Shown here: positions 8,472 to 17,305 of the stretch, in pieces
How positions within the stretch are numbered: position 1 is the first letter of the stretch
Layout of the letters: every line of letters begins with the position of its first letter
NCBI GenBank assembly: GCA_018266055.1
Contig: JAFDYT010000005.1
Location: forward strand, 372,001-436,000
Origin: Bacteroidota bacterium
GTDB lineage: Bacteria; Bacteroidota; Bacteroidia; Cytophagales; Cyclobacteriaceae
Length of the DNA: 64,000 nt
Direction: 5' to 3'
Notes under the pieces: generated by a model
The model's database searches: none
What the model was told of the DNA's origin: nothing
Seen by the model: only the letters and a program-made list of their open reading frames with translations
Translations under genes and position numbers: made by a program

Positions 8472-10799
8472 ATGAAAAAAATTACGCTACTCTTAATTGT
8501 TGTAGGTCTGGGAGCTTTTTCTTTTGAAGAAGATGTCATCACCGTACTACAAAATAAATCCGGTACTTTTTTTTCATCCCTAAAGCGAGCCAAGATCGAA
8601 TTGTACTTCAATCAACCGACCTACGCGCCGGGAGATACGGCCCACTTTACCATTCGTTACTTTAATGCAAGCGATTATAAATCGATACCCGGAAAACAAG
8701 TAGTTCACATTTTGCTGTTCGATCAGTCAGGAAAGAACACGATGACACAATGGGCGTCGGCAGTGAATGGTTCGGCAAGTTGCCAGATGGTTGTTCCAAC
8801 TGATTTTCCATCCGGAAATTATGTGATCGTAGCCTTTACGGATTGGATGAAGAATTTTGATAAGTCGCTGTTCTTTCGGCAGCCATTTCAAGTCGCGGGG
8901 AAACACCCGATAACAAAAGTGTACCCGACAGACACCTTGAGCTTCTTTCCCGAAGGAGGTAATCTGATTGCGGAGGTGGAAAATAATTTAGCCGTTCGAT
9001 ATCAGGGCAAAGGGGACAATGCTACCCTTCGCCTAAAGGAAGAAGGGAATGTAATCGGCACTTTCTCTGTAAAAAGAGATAGCATTGTTACCTTTCAATT
9101 TACTCCAAAATCTAAAGGTGTCTACGTCGCAGAACTTGTTGAACGGAATACGCTAAAATCATTTCAACTTCCCGCCATTAAGGATGCGGGCGCTGCAATT
9201 CGATTGTCTGCTTCGGGGAAGTCTATGAAATTAAAAACACAATTGGCACAGAGCACGGCTTCTTCAGGTAGTACTTATCTGGCTGTATTCAACAATAGTG
9301 GTTTGGTTTTTAATTCATCGATAAATCCGGGCACACAGAACTCAGAAATTGAATTGCCATCCAATTTGCCTTCCGGAATTCTTCAATTGGTTTTGTTTGA
9401 TTCAAAATTCAATCTTCTCGCAAGCCGTGTAATCCATCAGGGTGAGCCATCAAATAAGAAAATTGCAATAACCGGGCTCTCTGAAAATTATTCTACAAGG
9501 CAAGCCTCAAAGGCGGTGGTACAGATTTCGGGCGAAAGTGGTTATAGCTTGTCAGGCGATTTCGCTTGTCGTGTCATTCATGACGATCTTTTGAATGCAC
9601 CGACACCGCCGCCGATGGACTATCTTACCTTTCAAAGTGATATCTCAAACACGTTTGAACTTCGTCAGGCAAGGCCCACTTCTGCAAGTATCAACAACTA
9701 TCTCATCACTCAAACCTGTCCGTGGTTTGAGTGGGACAGAATTATGGATGGCAAGCGTGTGGCACCTTATAAACCGCAGGAATACCTGGTGTTATCCGGG
9801 AAGGCAGCCTACGCAAAAAATGGCAAGCCCGTCAACGACTCGACACTACTTATGTTCTTTTTGGAAAAGAATCTCCAGGGATATGAAACATATACATCAC
9901 ACGGTGGTTTTTCTTTTCCATTGTTCCTCTCAGTGAATCAGTCAGACAAATTTTTCTATACGGCTTCTTTCCGTGGCAATGATGTGGATGATGTTATTGT
10001 AAAAATGCATAACCCAGACTCTGCAATAACTTTTGCCGCCGAGCCCTGGGACTGGGATAAGACCGCCAACGATCCGTATGCCGTTTTCAGTGCAAAGAAA
10101 AACCTGGTGAATAATTCTTTTGCTTTTTTTATCAATTCCGAAGCAAGAAAAGATTCAGTCAATGACCGTAACAAAGCGATGGAAGAAGAACTCAATGGCG
10201 CCGATGTAATCGTCAATCTTAAAGACTATCTGCAAATGCCAACCATGATCGAGGTTGTGCGTGAGCTGGTGCGCGCAGTAGAATACCGAAAAGTAAATGG
10301 CCGGGATGTAGTGCGCGTGTACACTACGCAGCGGAAACCAACGAATAAAACCGGGCCGCTTTATGTCATCGATGGACAAATCACCAAAGACCCAAGTTAT
10401 TTTCTATCACTAAAGCCATCAGATGTAATTTCTTTCAAAGTAGTAAAGGATAGCCGCAAGTTATTTGTGCTCGGCCGATTGGGAGATAACGGCGTGATTC
10501 TGATAAAAACAAAAAATCAGAATGTGGTGGTGAGGGAAAATCACCGAATTGATTTTCCTGGATTTTTGCCTGCTTCAAAATTTGTCACAGTAAAGAGCAA
10601 TTCACAGATTCCCGATTTCAGATCGTGTTTATACTGGTCGCCCAAAATTATTTTGAAAGGCGCAGCAAGCCAGGAGTTAAATTTCTACACCTCCGATGAT
10701 GTTGGAAAATTCAAACTACAGATTTACGGAGTAGGGGAAGACGGTTCTACGTTTTACGGAGAGCAGCCCTTTACTGTCAAGTTTTCAAAGAATCAATAA
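8472..10799 (+). CDS. Secreted MG2-like (macroglobulin-like) protein with a TonB plug-like domain
   Basis: The 775-residue product has a short signal peptide. Residues about 40-140 hold a macroglobulin MG2-like beta-sandwich (IELYFNQPTYAPGDTAHFTI), followed by further beta-rich domains. Residues about 625-682 resemble the plug of SusC-type receptors, with PLYVIDGQI and LGDNGVILIKTKN, but no barrel follows. Proteins of this shape are widespread in Bacteroidota and often sit beside TonB receptors. The gene is last in the receptor-DUF4249 operon and converges with the folate gene, whose stop codon is 1 bp away. A role as a periplasmic or outer-membrane accessory to the receptor is inferred from context only. 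No thioester motif of true alpha-2-macroglobulin was seen. Confidence 0.75.
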   Translation: MKKITLLLIVVGLGAFSFEEDVITVLQNKSGTFFSSLKRAKIELYFNQPTYAPGDTAHFTIRYFNASDYKSIPGKQVVHILLFDQSGKNTMTQWASAVNGSASCQMVVPTDFPSGNYVIVAFTDWMKNFDKSLFFRQPFQVAGKHPITKVYPTDTLSFFPEGGNLIAEVENNLAVRYQGKGDNATLRLKEEGNVIGTFSVKRDSIVTFQFTPKSKGVYVAELVERNTLKSFQLPAIKDAGAAIRLSASGKSMKLKTQLAQSTASSGSTYLAVFNNSGLVFNSSINPGTQNSEIELPSNLPSGILQLVLFDSKFNLLASRVIHQGEPSNKKIAITGLSENYSTRQASKAVVQISGESGYSLSGDFACRVIHDDLLNAPTPPPMDYLTFQSDISNTFELRQARPTSASINNYLITQTCPWFEWDRIMDGKRVAPYKPQEYLVLSGKAAYAKNGKPVNDSTLLMFFLEKNLQGYETYTSHGGFSFPLFLSVNQSDKFFYTASFRGNDVDDVIVKMHNPDSAITFAAEPWDWDKTANDPYAVFSAKKNLVNNSFAFFINSEARKDSVNDRNKAMEEELNGADVIVNLKDYLQMPTMIEVVRELVRAVEYRKVNGRDVVRVYTTQRKPTNKTGPLYVIDGQITKDPSYFLSLKPSDVISFKVVKDSRKLFVLGRLGDNGVILIKTKNQNVVVRENHRIDFPGFLPASKFVTVKSNSQIPDFRSCLYWSPKIILKGAASQELNFYTSDDVGKFKLQIYGVGEDGSTFYGEQPFTVKFSKNQ

Positions 10800-10800
10800 C

Positions 10801-11373
10801 TTACTGGAAGTAATACGCCCGCTCGGGTGTAACCACACTTGTAAGAGGGATGTCGGTGGCCTCCGATTCAATGGTATCAGTGGGTTCAAAAAAGGAAAGC
10901 CCCACTTTTTGACTATCCGCCCGGCACGTCGCAAGGAATCGATCGTAAAAACCTTTTCCGTATCCGAGACGATGACCGTGCTTGTCAAAAACAAGCAAGG
11001 GCACAATAATCAAATCAATGTCTTTAGTTGAGGTTAGCTCCCCGAAAGTTGGTTCAGGAATATGCCAATGGTTTTCCCGAACCTGATCTTTGCTTTCAAA
11101 ATAATAATTGATCAGCCGGTGGTCATCGGTCATCTTGGGGATTGAAATTTTAATATGCGGATAATCCGATTGTAGTCGATTTATGATTAACCAGGTGTTG
11201 GGTTCTTTTTTTTTAAGAATCGGCAGAAAGACGTGAACCGTTTTTACTTCGTTTAGATCTAGAGAAGAAAAAAAATTACTGCAGAGCCGAACGTTCATTG
11301 CGTCATACTCCTGAATCGACAAGCTAAGCCGCCGGTCGAGGTATTGGGCGCGCAACGTTTTTTTGTCCGTCAT
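10801..11373 (-). CDS. 5-formyltetrahydrofolate cyclo-ligase
   Basis: This enzyme converts 5-formyltetrahydrofolate and ATP to 5,10-methenyltetrahydrofolate, rescuing a dead-end folate. The 190-residue length matches the family. The N-terminal Lys/Arg-rich helix (MTDKKTLRAQYLDRR) and the C-terminal ATP/folate-binding loop GHRLGYGKGFYDRFL (residues 133-147) are diagnostic. Its start overlaps the bshC stop by 4 nt (ATGA), so it is translationally coupled to bshC and is the second gene of that two-gene unit. It ends 1 bp from the convergent MG2-protein gene, with no visible terminator between them. Confidence 0.93.
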   Translation of the reverse strand: MTDKKTLRAQYLDRRLSLSIQEYDAMNVRLCSNFFSSLDLNEVKTVHVFLPILKKKEPNTWLIINRLQSDYPHIKISIPKMTDDHRLINYYFESKDQVRENHWHIPEPTFGELTSTKDIDLIIVPLLVFDKHGHRLGYGKGFYDRFLATCRADSQKVGLSFFEPTDTIESEATDIPLTSVVTPERAYYFQ

Positions 11374-12929
11374 GGAGTAAAAATGTGAAAGCGATAGTCG
11401 AATGGATCAAACCCTTCGATGAGCTTAAGAATGAATTGCGGATCGGACTGATAGAAATTCAAAAAATTTTCTGACCGCTCTTGCGGACTTTGGTTCGGAA
11501 AGAGCGTGTCTTTCACGGCTTCAATCTGCTTTAACTTTTCGGCATGTTTCCTTTTTTCAGCCCGCAACATTTTTCGCTCGATTACTTCCAGCGACTGAAT
11601 CATTTGCGTAGTCTTGGCATCCACATGCTTCAGCAACGTGGGGTCGATTTGCCCGGCATTTTCTTTTACCTTTTTAAAAAGGGCTTCCGCTGCCTGAATT
11701 TCTTTTCCAAGCGAAAGATTGGCAGCCGAGTTTTTGGTGACCCAATGGTTAAACAAGTAATTTTTTTCTTCAAATAGATCTTTCAAGTCAAGGCCCGTCT
11801 TGTCGAATTTCTTTTTGGTGGGCTCGTCCATCACGGCCGCAAAATTGCGTGGCATCAGCATCGGGAATGGTGTGTTGAAATGATCGAACACACCTTTCAG
11901 TTGCAGCCAATACACAGCCTCCGCCGGCCCGCCCACGTAGGCAAGGTTGGGGAGAATCGTTTCCTGATAAAGCGGACGAAGGATTACATTCGGGCTGAAT
12001 TTTTCAGGTTCGTTGACGATCAGTTTTTCAATTTCTTCTTTCGTAAAAGACAGATCAGTATCCACTACCGTAAAGTGATCGTCCTTCCGCTCAATGCGCT
12101 GCCTTACATTTTTGTCGAGGTAAAAGAAATTGATTTCGCGCGCGAAGACTTGTGGATGATAACCAAGTTCTTCAAGGCCATGATTTTTTTCTTCCACCAA
12201 CGTCTTGGTTTTGTTCTCAAACAAATCCTGCTGGATTACTCTTGTGAAGAGCGATTTTAAATCATGGTTGTCAGCATCTATTACAATTAATCCTTCCTGA
12301 CCAAAAAGTTCGTTGACATAGTAGCGGGTCGCGTTGGCCAACGTGTTGTGTTTTGTGTACGCCGTTTTGAAAAGCGACGTATCGCCCGGAAGTTCGTTCA
12401 ATAGATTGGTGATACTTTTCGGATCAAATCGACCGACAGCCCCAGTCTGATTTGTCACCCACGTGTACTTCTTCCCGTAAAGGCGAAATGATTTTATTTC
12501 GTCGTAGTCGTGATCTTCGCTGGCCATCCAATACACGGGCACAAAATTATAATCCGGGTATTTTTCCTTTAATGCTTTACAGGCATTGATGACGGTAATG
12601 ATCTTGTAAATAAAATACAATGGCCCGGTAAAAATATTCAGCTGATGGCCCGTGGTTACAGTAAATGTTTTTTGATCGGTGAGCGATTGCAGGTTTGCCT
12701 CTACACGCACACTTGTTTTCAGGCCTTGATATTGTTGCGTCAAAACGCGATGAAGCGTTTGGCGGTTAGTAGCGGGAAAATTTTTTCGATCTTCAATTTG
12801 AGATTCAAAATTTTCTAGCGAAGGAAAACGGTGATAATATTTTTTTAAGGATTCTTTTTGTGTGATGTAGTCAATGAAAAATGACGAGAAGGAGTGCGTG
12901 TCGGCCAGCGCTATTTTGTGGAGCTGCAT
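11370..12929 (-). CDS. bshC: Bacillithiol biosynthesis cysteine-adding enzyme BshC
   Basis: The 519-residue product matches BshC, which ligates cysteine to glucosaminyl-malate in the last step of making bacillithiol, the low-molecular-weight thiol used by many Bacteroidota and Firmicutes. Recognisable blocks are TTGHQLNIFTGPLYFIYKI (about residues 92-110), VPVYWMASEDHDYDEI (about residues 128-143) and the C-terminal coiled coil (KKVKENAGQIDPTLL onwards). The length agrees with the usual 510-540 residues. BshA and BshB are not in the window. It is the first gene of a pair with the folate cyclo-ligase. No exact promoter box was found in the 139-bp upstream gap. Confidence 0.93.
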   Translation of the reverse strand: MQLHKIALADTHSFSSFFIDYITQKESLKKYYHRFPSLENFESQIEDRKNFPATNRQTLHRVLTQQYQGLKTSVRVEANLQSLTDQKTFTVTTGHQLNIFTGPLYFIYKIITVINACKALKEKYPDYNFVPVYWMASEDHDYDEIKSFRLYGKKYTWVTNQTGAVGRFDPKSITNLLNELPGDTSLFKTAYTKHNTLANATRYYVNELFGQEGLIVIDADNHDLKSLFTRVIQQDLFENKTKTLVEEKNHGLEELGYHPQVFAREINFFYLDKNVRQRIERKDDHFTVVDTDLSFTKEEIEKLIVNEPEKFSPNVILRPLYQETILPNLAYVGGPAEAVYWLQLKGVFDHFNTPFPMLMPRNFAAVMDEPTKKKFDKTGLDLKDLFEEKNYLFNHWVTKNSAANLSLGKEIQAAEALFKKVKENAGQIDPTLLKHVDAKTTQMIQSLEVIERKMLRAEKRKHAEKLKQIEAVKDTLFPNQSPQERSENFLNFYQSDPQFILKLIEGFDPFDYRFHIFTP

Positions 12930-13068
12930 ACGTTCAACAACAGAAAGGGTGGATAAAAATCATAGCCCGAATAACGGCAAATTCATTCACTTTGTTCATT
13001 TAATATGCTGACCGGCAAGTCTCTTTTTTGATTTGCCTTCTATTTTTAGAAATTTTTAACAAACGTGG

Positions 13069-14376
13069 TCAGACTACTTCGGCTACCAAATCAAACTCGG
13101 AGGCGCTTACTACTTTGGCTGAAACAAAATCACCCAGCCTGAGGTAATCCGTAGTTTTTAAAATCACTTCGTTATCTACTTCCGGCGAATCGAATTCGGT
13201 CCGACCGATGAATGTTCCTTCTTCTTTCCGGTCAACCAATACTTTGAAAGTCTTACCTACTTTGGCCTGGTTTAGTTCGTACGAAATTCCTTGCTGCAAA
13301 TCCATCAGTGCTTCTACGCGTTCTTGTTTTACTTCTGCAGGCACATCGTCAGTAAAGGTATAGGAGTGTGTATTTTCTTCGTGAGAATAAGAGAATACAC
13401 CAAGCCGATCGAATCTTGATTTTTCCACGAACGACATCATCTCGTCAAAGTGCTTTTCCGTTTCGCCCGGATGCCCCGCAATTAGTGTAGTGCGGATAGC
13501 AATGCCAGGCACTTTTTCGCGAATGCTTTCAAGCAAGGCTTCTGTTTTTTCGCGTGTGATGCCCCGACGCATCAATTGAAGAATTTCAGTAGAGCCATGC
13601 TGCAGCGGAATGTCGAGGTACTTGCAAATATTTGGACGTTGTGCCATTACCTCAAGTGCATCCATTGGAAAGCCGGCGGGGAAAGCGTAGTGCAGGCGAA
13701 TCCATTCGATCCCTTCTACATCCGATAAGCGTTGAAGTAACTCGGCCAGGTTTCTTTTTTTATAAAGATCAAGGCCGTAGTAGGTAGAGTCTTGCGCGAT
13801 CAGCAGCAATTCCTTTGTTCCGTTTTTGGCGAGATTCTTCGCTTCAAGTACCAATTCTTCCATCGGGCGCGACACGTGCTTTCCGCGCATCAGTGGTATG
13901 GCACAAAAGGAGCACGGCCGGTCGCAGCCTTCGGCTATTTTCAGGTAAGCGAAATGGCTGGGATTTGTCAGGATACGCTCGCCTACCAACTCTTGCTTGT
14001 AATTAGCGTTGAGTTGTTTCAGCAGGCGCGACAGATCACGGGTGCCAAACCACGCATCGACCATGGGGATTTCTTTTTCCAGATCATCTTTGTAGCGCTG
14101 TGAGAGGCAGCCGGTGACATACACCTTTTCAATAATGCCTTCTTCCTTGGCGTCCACATAGCGCAAAATGGTATCGATCGATTCCTGCTTGGCATTGTCG
14201 ATGAAGCCACAGGTATTGATCACCACAATATTGGCATCATCCTTGGTAGATTCGTGCGTGGCGTCGATTTGGTTGCCCTTGAGCTGGGTGAGCAGCACTT
14301 CGCTGTCCACCAGGTTTTTAGAGCAGCCCAGCGTCACAATGTTTACTTTATTTTTGCGATGTCCTTTGGTTTTCAA
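13069..14376 (-). CDS. rimO: Ribosomal protein uS12 methylthiotransferase RimO
   Basis: RimO is a radical-SAM enzyme that adds a methylthio group to an aspartate of ribosomal protein S12. The 435-residue product has the N-terminal methylthiotransferase domain with Cys18 (TLGCSKN), Cys56 and Cys90, a radical-SAM cluster motif CDRPCSFC (Cys151, 155, 158), and a C-terminal TRAM domain. No in-frame ATG lies near the start. I chose the TTG at 14376, which gives MKTKGHRKNK, rather than the TTG at 14397. The upstream TTG falls inside a minus-strand TATTTTTG box (14395-14402), so a transcript from that promoter could not contain it. It is divergent from the DUF6452 gene. Confidence 0.93.
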   Translation of the reverse strand: MKTKGHRKNKVNIVTLGCSKNLVDSEVLLTQLKGNQIDATHESTKDDANIVVINTCGFIDNAKQESIDTILRYVDAKEEGIIEKVYVTGCLSQRYKDDLEKEIPMVDAWFGTRDLSRLLKQLNANYKQELVGERILTNPSHFAYLKIAEGCDRPCSFCAIPLMRGKHVSRPMEELVLEAKNLAKNGTKELLLIAQDSTYYGLDLYKKRNLAELLQRLSDVEGIEWIRLHYAFPAGFPMDALEVMAQRPNICKYLDIPLQHGSTEILQLMRRGITREKTEALLESIREKVPGIAIRTTLIAGHPGETEKHFDEMMSFVEKSRFDRLGVFSYSHEENTHSYTFTDDVPAEVKQERVEALMDLQQGISYELNQAKVGKTFKVLVDRKEEGTFIGRTEFDSPEVDNEVILKTTDYLRLGDFVSAKVVSASEFDLVAEVV

Positions 14377-14394
14377 AAGAAAAAAATCAAGTCG

Positions 14395-14402
14395 CAAAAA
14401 TA
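14395..14402 (-). promoter_or_regulatory. Candidate Bacteroidota -7 promoter box for rimO
   Basis: On the minus strand this reads TATTTTTG, an exact match to TAnnTTTG. It lies about 18 nt before the chosen TTG start of rimO, giving a very short leader. No good TTTG box was found at -33. The opposing DUF6452 promoter box is about 30 bp away, so the two promoters would compete for the same DNA. Confidence 0.45.
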
Positions 14403-14433
14403 CTAAAAATTAAGGTAGCCGGAGGTTAACAAC

Positions 14434-14441
14434 TATATTTG
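14434..14441 (+). promoter_or_regulatory. Candidate -7 promoter box for the DUF6452-DUF6048 pair
   Basis: TATATTTG is an exact TAnnTTTG match ending 9 nt before the ATG at 14451. Transcription would begin within a few bases of the start codon, giving an almost leaderless mRNA. This favours 14451 over the upstream TTG at 14439 as the start. No clear -33 box. Confidence 0.45.
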
Positions 14442-14450
14442 CAACTTCAG

Positions 14451-14948
14451 ATGAGAGTAGCATTGCTGTTTATTATCGGGGCCTGTGTTGCAGGCTGTTT
14501 CAGCGAAGGCGATTGCCTGATCAGCGCGACCAACTACATGCACATTCAGTTCAAGAAAAAAACCAACACCGCGCTGGATTCGGCCGTGGCGATGACCTCT
14601 ATCGCCGTGTCGGGAACAGATTCGATCTTCGTTTTTAAAAACGATACGACGTTTCATGAGATTCTGATCCCGGTCGATATTCACAACGTCTCTACTACGT
14701 TTGTTTTTGCACACCAGAGTTTGACCGATACCTCAGTGACCGCGATGGATACACTTCAGGTAGGCTACATCCCTCAGAGCAAAATCATTTCAAAAAATTG
14801 TGGCGCTTATACCTTTTATCAGAATTTAAAAATCCTGAAGACAAGCTTGAGCGCTTCTCAGATAAAAACATTCAACACGAGTTTATTAAAAGATCCTACC
14901 AGTTCAGGAGCAGCCGCATATGCGATTAACTACCAGATATTTTATTAG
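14451..14948 (+). CDS. DUF6452 family lipoprotein
   Basis: The 165-residue product has a lipoprotein signal peptide with the lipidated cysteine in GACVAGC at residue 16. The rest is beta-rich with no catalytic motif. I recognise it as the DUF6452 type, which in Bacteroidota is usually encoded just before a DUF6048 protein, as here. The next gene starts inside it with a 29-nt overlap in another frame, so the two are co-translated. A role in the outer membrane is likely from the lipid anchor and the partner, but the function is unknown. The ATG at 14451 was preferred because a promoter box lies immediately upstream of it. Confidence 0.75.
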   Translation: MRVALLFIIGACVAGCFSEGDCLISATNYMHIQFKKKTNTALDSAVAMTSIAVSGTDSIFVFKNDTTFHEILIPVDIHNVSTTFVFAHQSLTDTSVTAMDTLQVGYIPQSKIISKNCGAYTFYQNLKILKTSLSASQIKTFNTSLLKDPTSSGAAAYAINYQIFY

Positions 14949-15633
14949 CCTGTTCGTTATCCTGCTGTGTGGCGAATCCATGTTGGCGCAACAGAAGCCC
15001 CAGCAGAAGAAGGAGCCTGCGCCAAAAAAGGACTTCTCGCCTGCGGCCATCCGTTTTGGTACAGATCTTATAGACTTGGGGAAAACCTTTGGTGGCAAAA
15101 CCTTCAGTGGATATGAAATCAATACCGACGTAGGCTTTGCGAATTACTATTTGACGGCCGATGTCGGTTCTTGGGCTAAAAATCTTTCTGTCAATAACGG
15201 GAGTTACAGCAACTCCGGCACGTACTATCGACTTGGTGTGGATGTAAATTTTCTTGGCAAGGATCCTGACCGAAACATGTTTTTCCTTGGCTTTAGGATA
15301 GGCCACTCCAATTTCAATGAGAAGCTAACCTATCAGGCTACCTCGCTACAATTATTTTCACCGGCCACTATTACCACTTCCAATCCCAATGTTTCCGGAG
15401 GCTGGGCCGAAATCACCACGGGCTTGCGCGTAAAGATCTGGAAAGGACTTTGGATGGGCTACACCGCGCGAATGAAATTCTCTCCCTCCACCAAGGGCAA
15501 TGATCCTACCATGGCTCCCTACGACATGCCGGGCTACGGACTCGTGCAAAACAAGCCCTGGTGGGGTTTCAATTATCAGGTCTTTTGGAAAATCAACTGG
15601 AAGAAAGAGCCGCCCGTGCTGATCAAAAAATAA
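14920..15633 (+). CDS. DUF6048 family outer-membrane beta-barrel protein
   Basis: The 237-residue product has a signal peptide (residues 1-23, ending SMLAQ), a Lys/Pro/Gln-rich linker (about residues 24-42), and then alternating strands ending in an aromatic C-terminal strand, as in small outer-membrane barrels. The DUF6048 assignment rests on overall pattern (GYEINTDVGFANYYLTADVG) and on its DUF6452 neighbour. It overlaps the upstream gene by 29 nt. It is convergent with ftsY, the two stop codons being 1 bp apart. Function unknown. Confidence 0.75.
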   Translation: MRLTTRYFISLFVILLCGESMLAQQKPQQKKEPAPKKDFSPAAIRFGTDLIDLGKTFGGKTFSGYEINTDVGFANYYLTADVGSWAKNLSVNNGSYSNSGTYYRLGVDVNFLGKDPDRNMFFLGFRIGHSNFNEKLTYQATSLQLFSPATITTSNPNVSGGWAEITTGLRVKIWKGLWMGYTARMKFSPSTKGNDPTMAPYDMPGYGLVQNKPWWGFNYQVFWKINWKKEPPVLIKK

Positions 15634-15634
15634 C

Positions 15635-16594
15635 TTAGATCTTTTTGAAGAGCGAGTCGACAAACTCAGCTTTATTGAATACCTGCAAGTCATCTACTTT
15701 TTCGCCCACGCCGATGTATTTTACCGGAATCTTAAACTCGTCGGAGATGCCGATCACCACGCCTCCTTTGGCGGTGCCATCCAGTTTGGTGATGGCCAGA
15801 CAACTTACCTCCGTCGCTTTGGTAAACTCGCGGGCTTGAATCACCGCGTTTTGGCCTGTGCTACCGTCAAGTACCAGCAACACATCGTGCGGAGCGCCGG
15901 GCAAAACCTTTTCGATCGATCGTTTTATTTTCGACAGTTCGTTCATCAGGTTGGTCTTGGTGTGAAGCCGCCCTGCCGTGTCGATAATGATGACATCGGC
16001 ATTAAGTTCAACGCCTTTTTGCACGGCTTCAAAAGCCACCGCCGAAGGGTCGGTATTCATGCCTTTTGAAATGACGGGAACGCCCGTGCGCTCGCCCCAG
16101 AGAATCAGTTGATCCACAGCGGCAGCCCTGAACGTATCGGCGGCGCCGAGCACTACATTTTTTCCTTTCTTTTTGAATTGGGCGGAGAGCTTCCCGATAG
16201 TCGTTGTTTTCCCAACGCCATTTACCCCCACTACCATCAGCACGTAAGGCTTTGTGCCGGCCGGCGTTTCAAAATCGCTTTCGCCACCGTGGTTAGTCTC
16301 CGAAAGCAACGCGGCCACTTCTTCTTTCAAAATGGCGTCAAGTTCTGAAGTGCCCAGATATTTGTCGCGGGCTACGCGGTCCTGAATACGCTTTACGATT
16401 TTCAGCGTAGTGTCTACACCTACGTCGGAAGAGATCAGAATTTCTTCCAGATTGTCGAGCACTTCATCATCTACGGTCGACTTGCCGATAAGCGCTTTGC
16501 TGAGTTTACCAAAGAAGTTTTCTTTGGATTTTTGTAATCCCTGGTCGAGCGATTCTTTTTTTTCTTTGCCGAAAAGGCCAGATAAAAATGACAT
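15635..16594 (-). CDS. ftsY: Signal recognition particle receptor FtsY
   Basis: FtsY is the GTPase docking partner of the signal recognition particle and directs nascent membrane proteins to the translocon. The 319-residue protein has an N-domain helical bundle (about 20-100) and the G-domain with G1 GVNGVGKTT (123-131), the DTFRAAAVDQL insertion box, G3 DTAGR and G4 TKLDGTAKGG. It lacks the long acidic A domain of Escherichia coli FtsY, as is usual in this phylum. It follows the rpmB-rpmG-DUF4295 operon, but an intrinsic terminator lies between, so its expression is probably partly separate. It is convergent with the DUF6048 gene. Confidence 0.96.
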   Translation of the reverse strand: MSFLSGLFGKEKKESLDQGLQKSKENFFGKLSKALIGKSTVDDEVLDNLEEILISSDVGVDTTLKIVKRIQDRVARDKYLGTSELDAILKEEVAALLSETNHGGESDFETPAGTKPYVLMVVGVNGVGKTTTIGKLSAQFKKKGKNVVLGAADTFRAAAVDQLILWGERTGVPVISKGMNTDPSAVAFEAVQKGVELNADVIIIDTAGRLHTKTNLMNELSKIKRSIEKVLPGAPHDVLLVLDGSTGQNAVIQAREFTKATEVSCLAITKLDGTAKGGVVIGISDEFKIPVKYIGVGEKVDDLQVFNKAEFVDSLFKKI

Positions 16595-16604
16595 GACAGG
16601 TATT

Positions 16605-16641
16605 TTGTTTTAAAAATAAAAAAAGTCCCGCAGGGGGACTT
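16605..16641 (-). terminator. Intrinsic terminator of the rpmB-rpmG-DUF4295 operon
   Basis: On the minus strand, AAGTCCC pairs with GGGACTT around a 5-nt loop (stem 16623-16629 with 16635-16641). It is followed by TTTTTTTATTTTT. It sits 22 bp after the DUF4295 stop and ahead of ftsY, separating the ribosomal-protein operon from ftsY. Confidence 0.8.
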
Positions 16642-16663
16642 CTGAAGTTCTTTTGTTTAAGAA

Positions 16664-16822
16664 TTAACCTTTTTTGGCTAATGTTTCTTTCACCAGGTCA
16701 GAGGCTACGATTTCTTCTTTGAAGATGTAGGCGCCAGTTTTTTCTGACCGCACAGCACGGATCACTTTTGCATAGTTCTTTCCGTCGGCCTTCTTTAAGG
16801 ATGCAACAACTTTCTTTGCCAT
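16664..16822 (-). CDS. DUF4295 family small basic protein
   Basis: This 52-residue protein (MAKKVVASLKKADGKNYAKV start, ETLAKKG end) is encoded 2 bp after rpmG. DUF4295 is a Bacteroidota-specific family nearly always found directly after rpmG, and it may be an accessory ribosomal or ribosome-associated protein. Its small size, high Lys content and position in a ribosomal-protein operon fit that idea, but this is inference. It is followed by a strong terminator. Confidence 0.85.
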   Translation of the reverse strand: MAKKVVASLKKADGKNYAKVIRAVRSEKTGAYIFKEEIVASDLVKETLAKKG

Positions 16823-16824
16823 GA

Positions 16825-17007
16825 TTACTTAATTTCTTTGTGAACAGTATATTTCTTCATCACCGGATTGTATTTTTTTAATTCAATACGCTCGGTGGTG
16901 TTTTTCCGGTTCTTGGTGGTGATGTAGCGGCTCATGCCGGGTAATCCGCTGTTTTTATGCTCTGTGCATTCTAAAATCACCTGAATGCGGTTTCCTTTCT
17001 TTGCCAT
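16825..17007 (-). CDS. rpmG: Large-subunit ribosomal protein bL33
   Basis: The 60-residue sequence is a standard bL33 ([20 protein letters not shown], then [11 protein letters not shown] and ELKKYNP). It has only one cysteine, so it is the zinc-free form rather than the four-cysteine form. It lies between rpmB (11 bp upstream) and DUF4295 (2 bp downstream) in a three-gene operon. Confidence 0.96.
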   Translation of the reverse strand: MAKKGNRIQVILECTEHKNSGLPGMSRYITTKNRKNTTERIELKKYNPVMKKYTVHKEIK

Positions 17008-17018
17008 GGTCTATTTTT

Positions 17019-17264
17019 TTAAATGCTGGCTGTTAATGTACCTTTTTGCTTTGCCTCTTTCAGCACAGCCGTAATGCCTTTCAAGTTGATGGTCTTGATT
17101 ACTTTAGAAGAAACCTTCAGCGTAATCCACTTGTTTTCTTCTGCTACAAAAAACCTTTTTGTTTGAAGGTTGGGATAAAACCTGCGTTTTGTCTTGTTGT
17201 TGGCGTGCGATACTTTGTTGCCAACGCGAGGTCTTTTGCCCGAAATTTCACAAACCCTTGCCAT
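17019..17264 (-). CDS. rpmB: Large-subunit ribosomal protein bL28
   Basis: The 81-residue product begins [20 protein letters not shown] and contains [15 protein letters not shown], both typical of bL28. It has only Cys5, so it lacks the zinc-binding cysteines of some homologues. It heads the rpmB-rpmG-DUF4295 operon. Upstream is a TTTG-N19-GATATTTG promoter and a leader hairpin (17285-17301). Confidence 0.96.
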   Translation of the reverse strand: MARVCEISGKRPRVGNKVSHANNKTKRRFYPNLQTKRFFVAEENKWITLKVSSKVIKTINLKGITAVLKEAKQKGTLTASI

Positions 17265-17284
17265 AATAGTTGTATTTAAGATGA

Positions 17285-17301
17285 CCCTTTCCTAAAAAGG
17301 G
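17285..17301 (-). promoter_or_regulatory. Hairpin in the rpmB mRNA leader
   Basis: In the short leader of the ribosomal operon, CCCTTT (minus strand) pairs with AAAGGG around a 5-nt loop, with no U-tract after it. It lies between the predicted transcription start and the rpmB ATG. It could be a control hairpin or only a stabiliser; no known ribosomal-protein leader motif was recognised. Confidence 0.35.
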
Positions 17302-17305
17302 AGTG

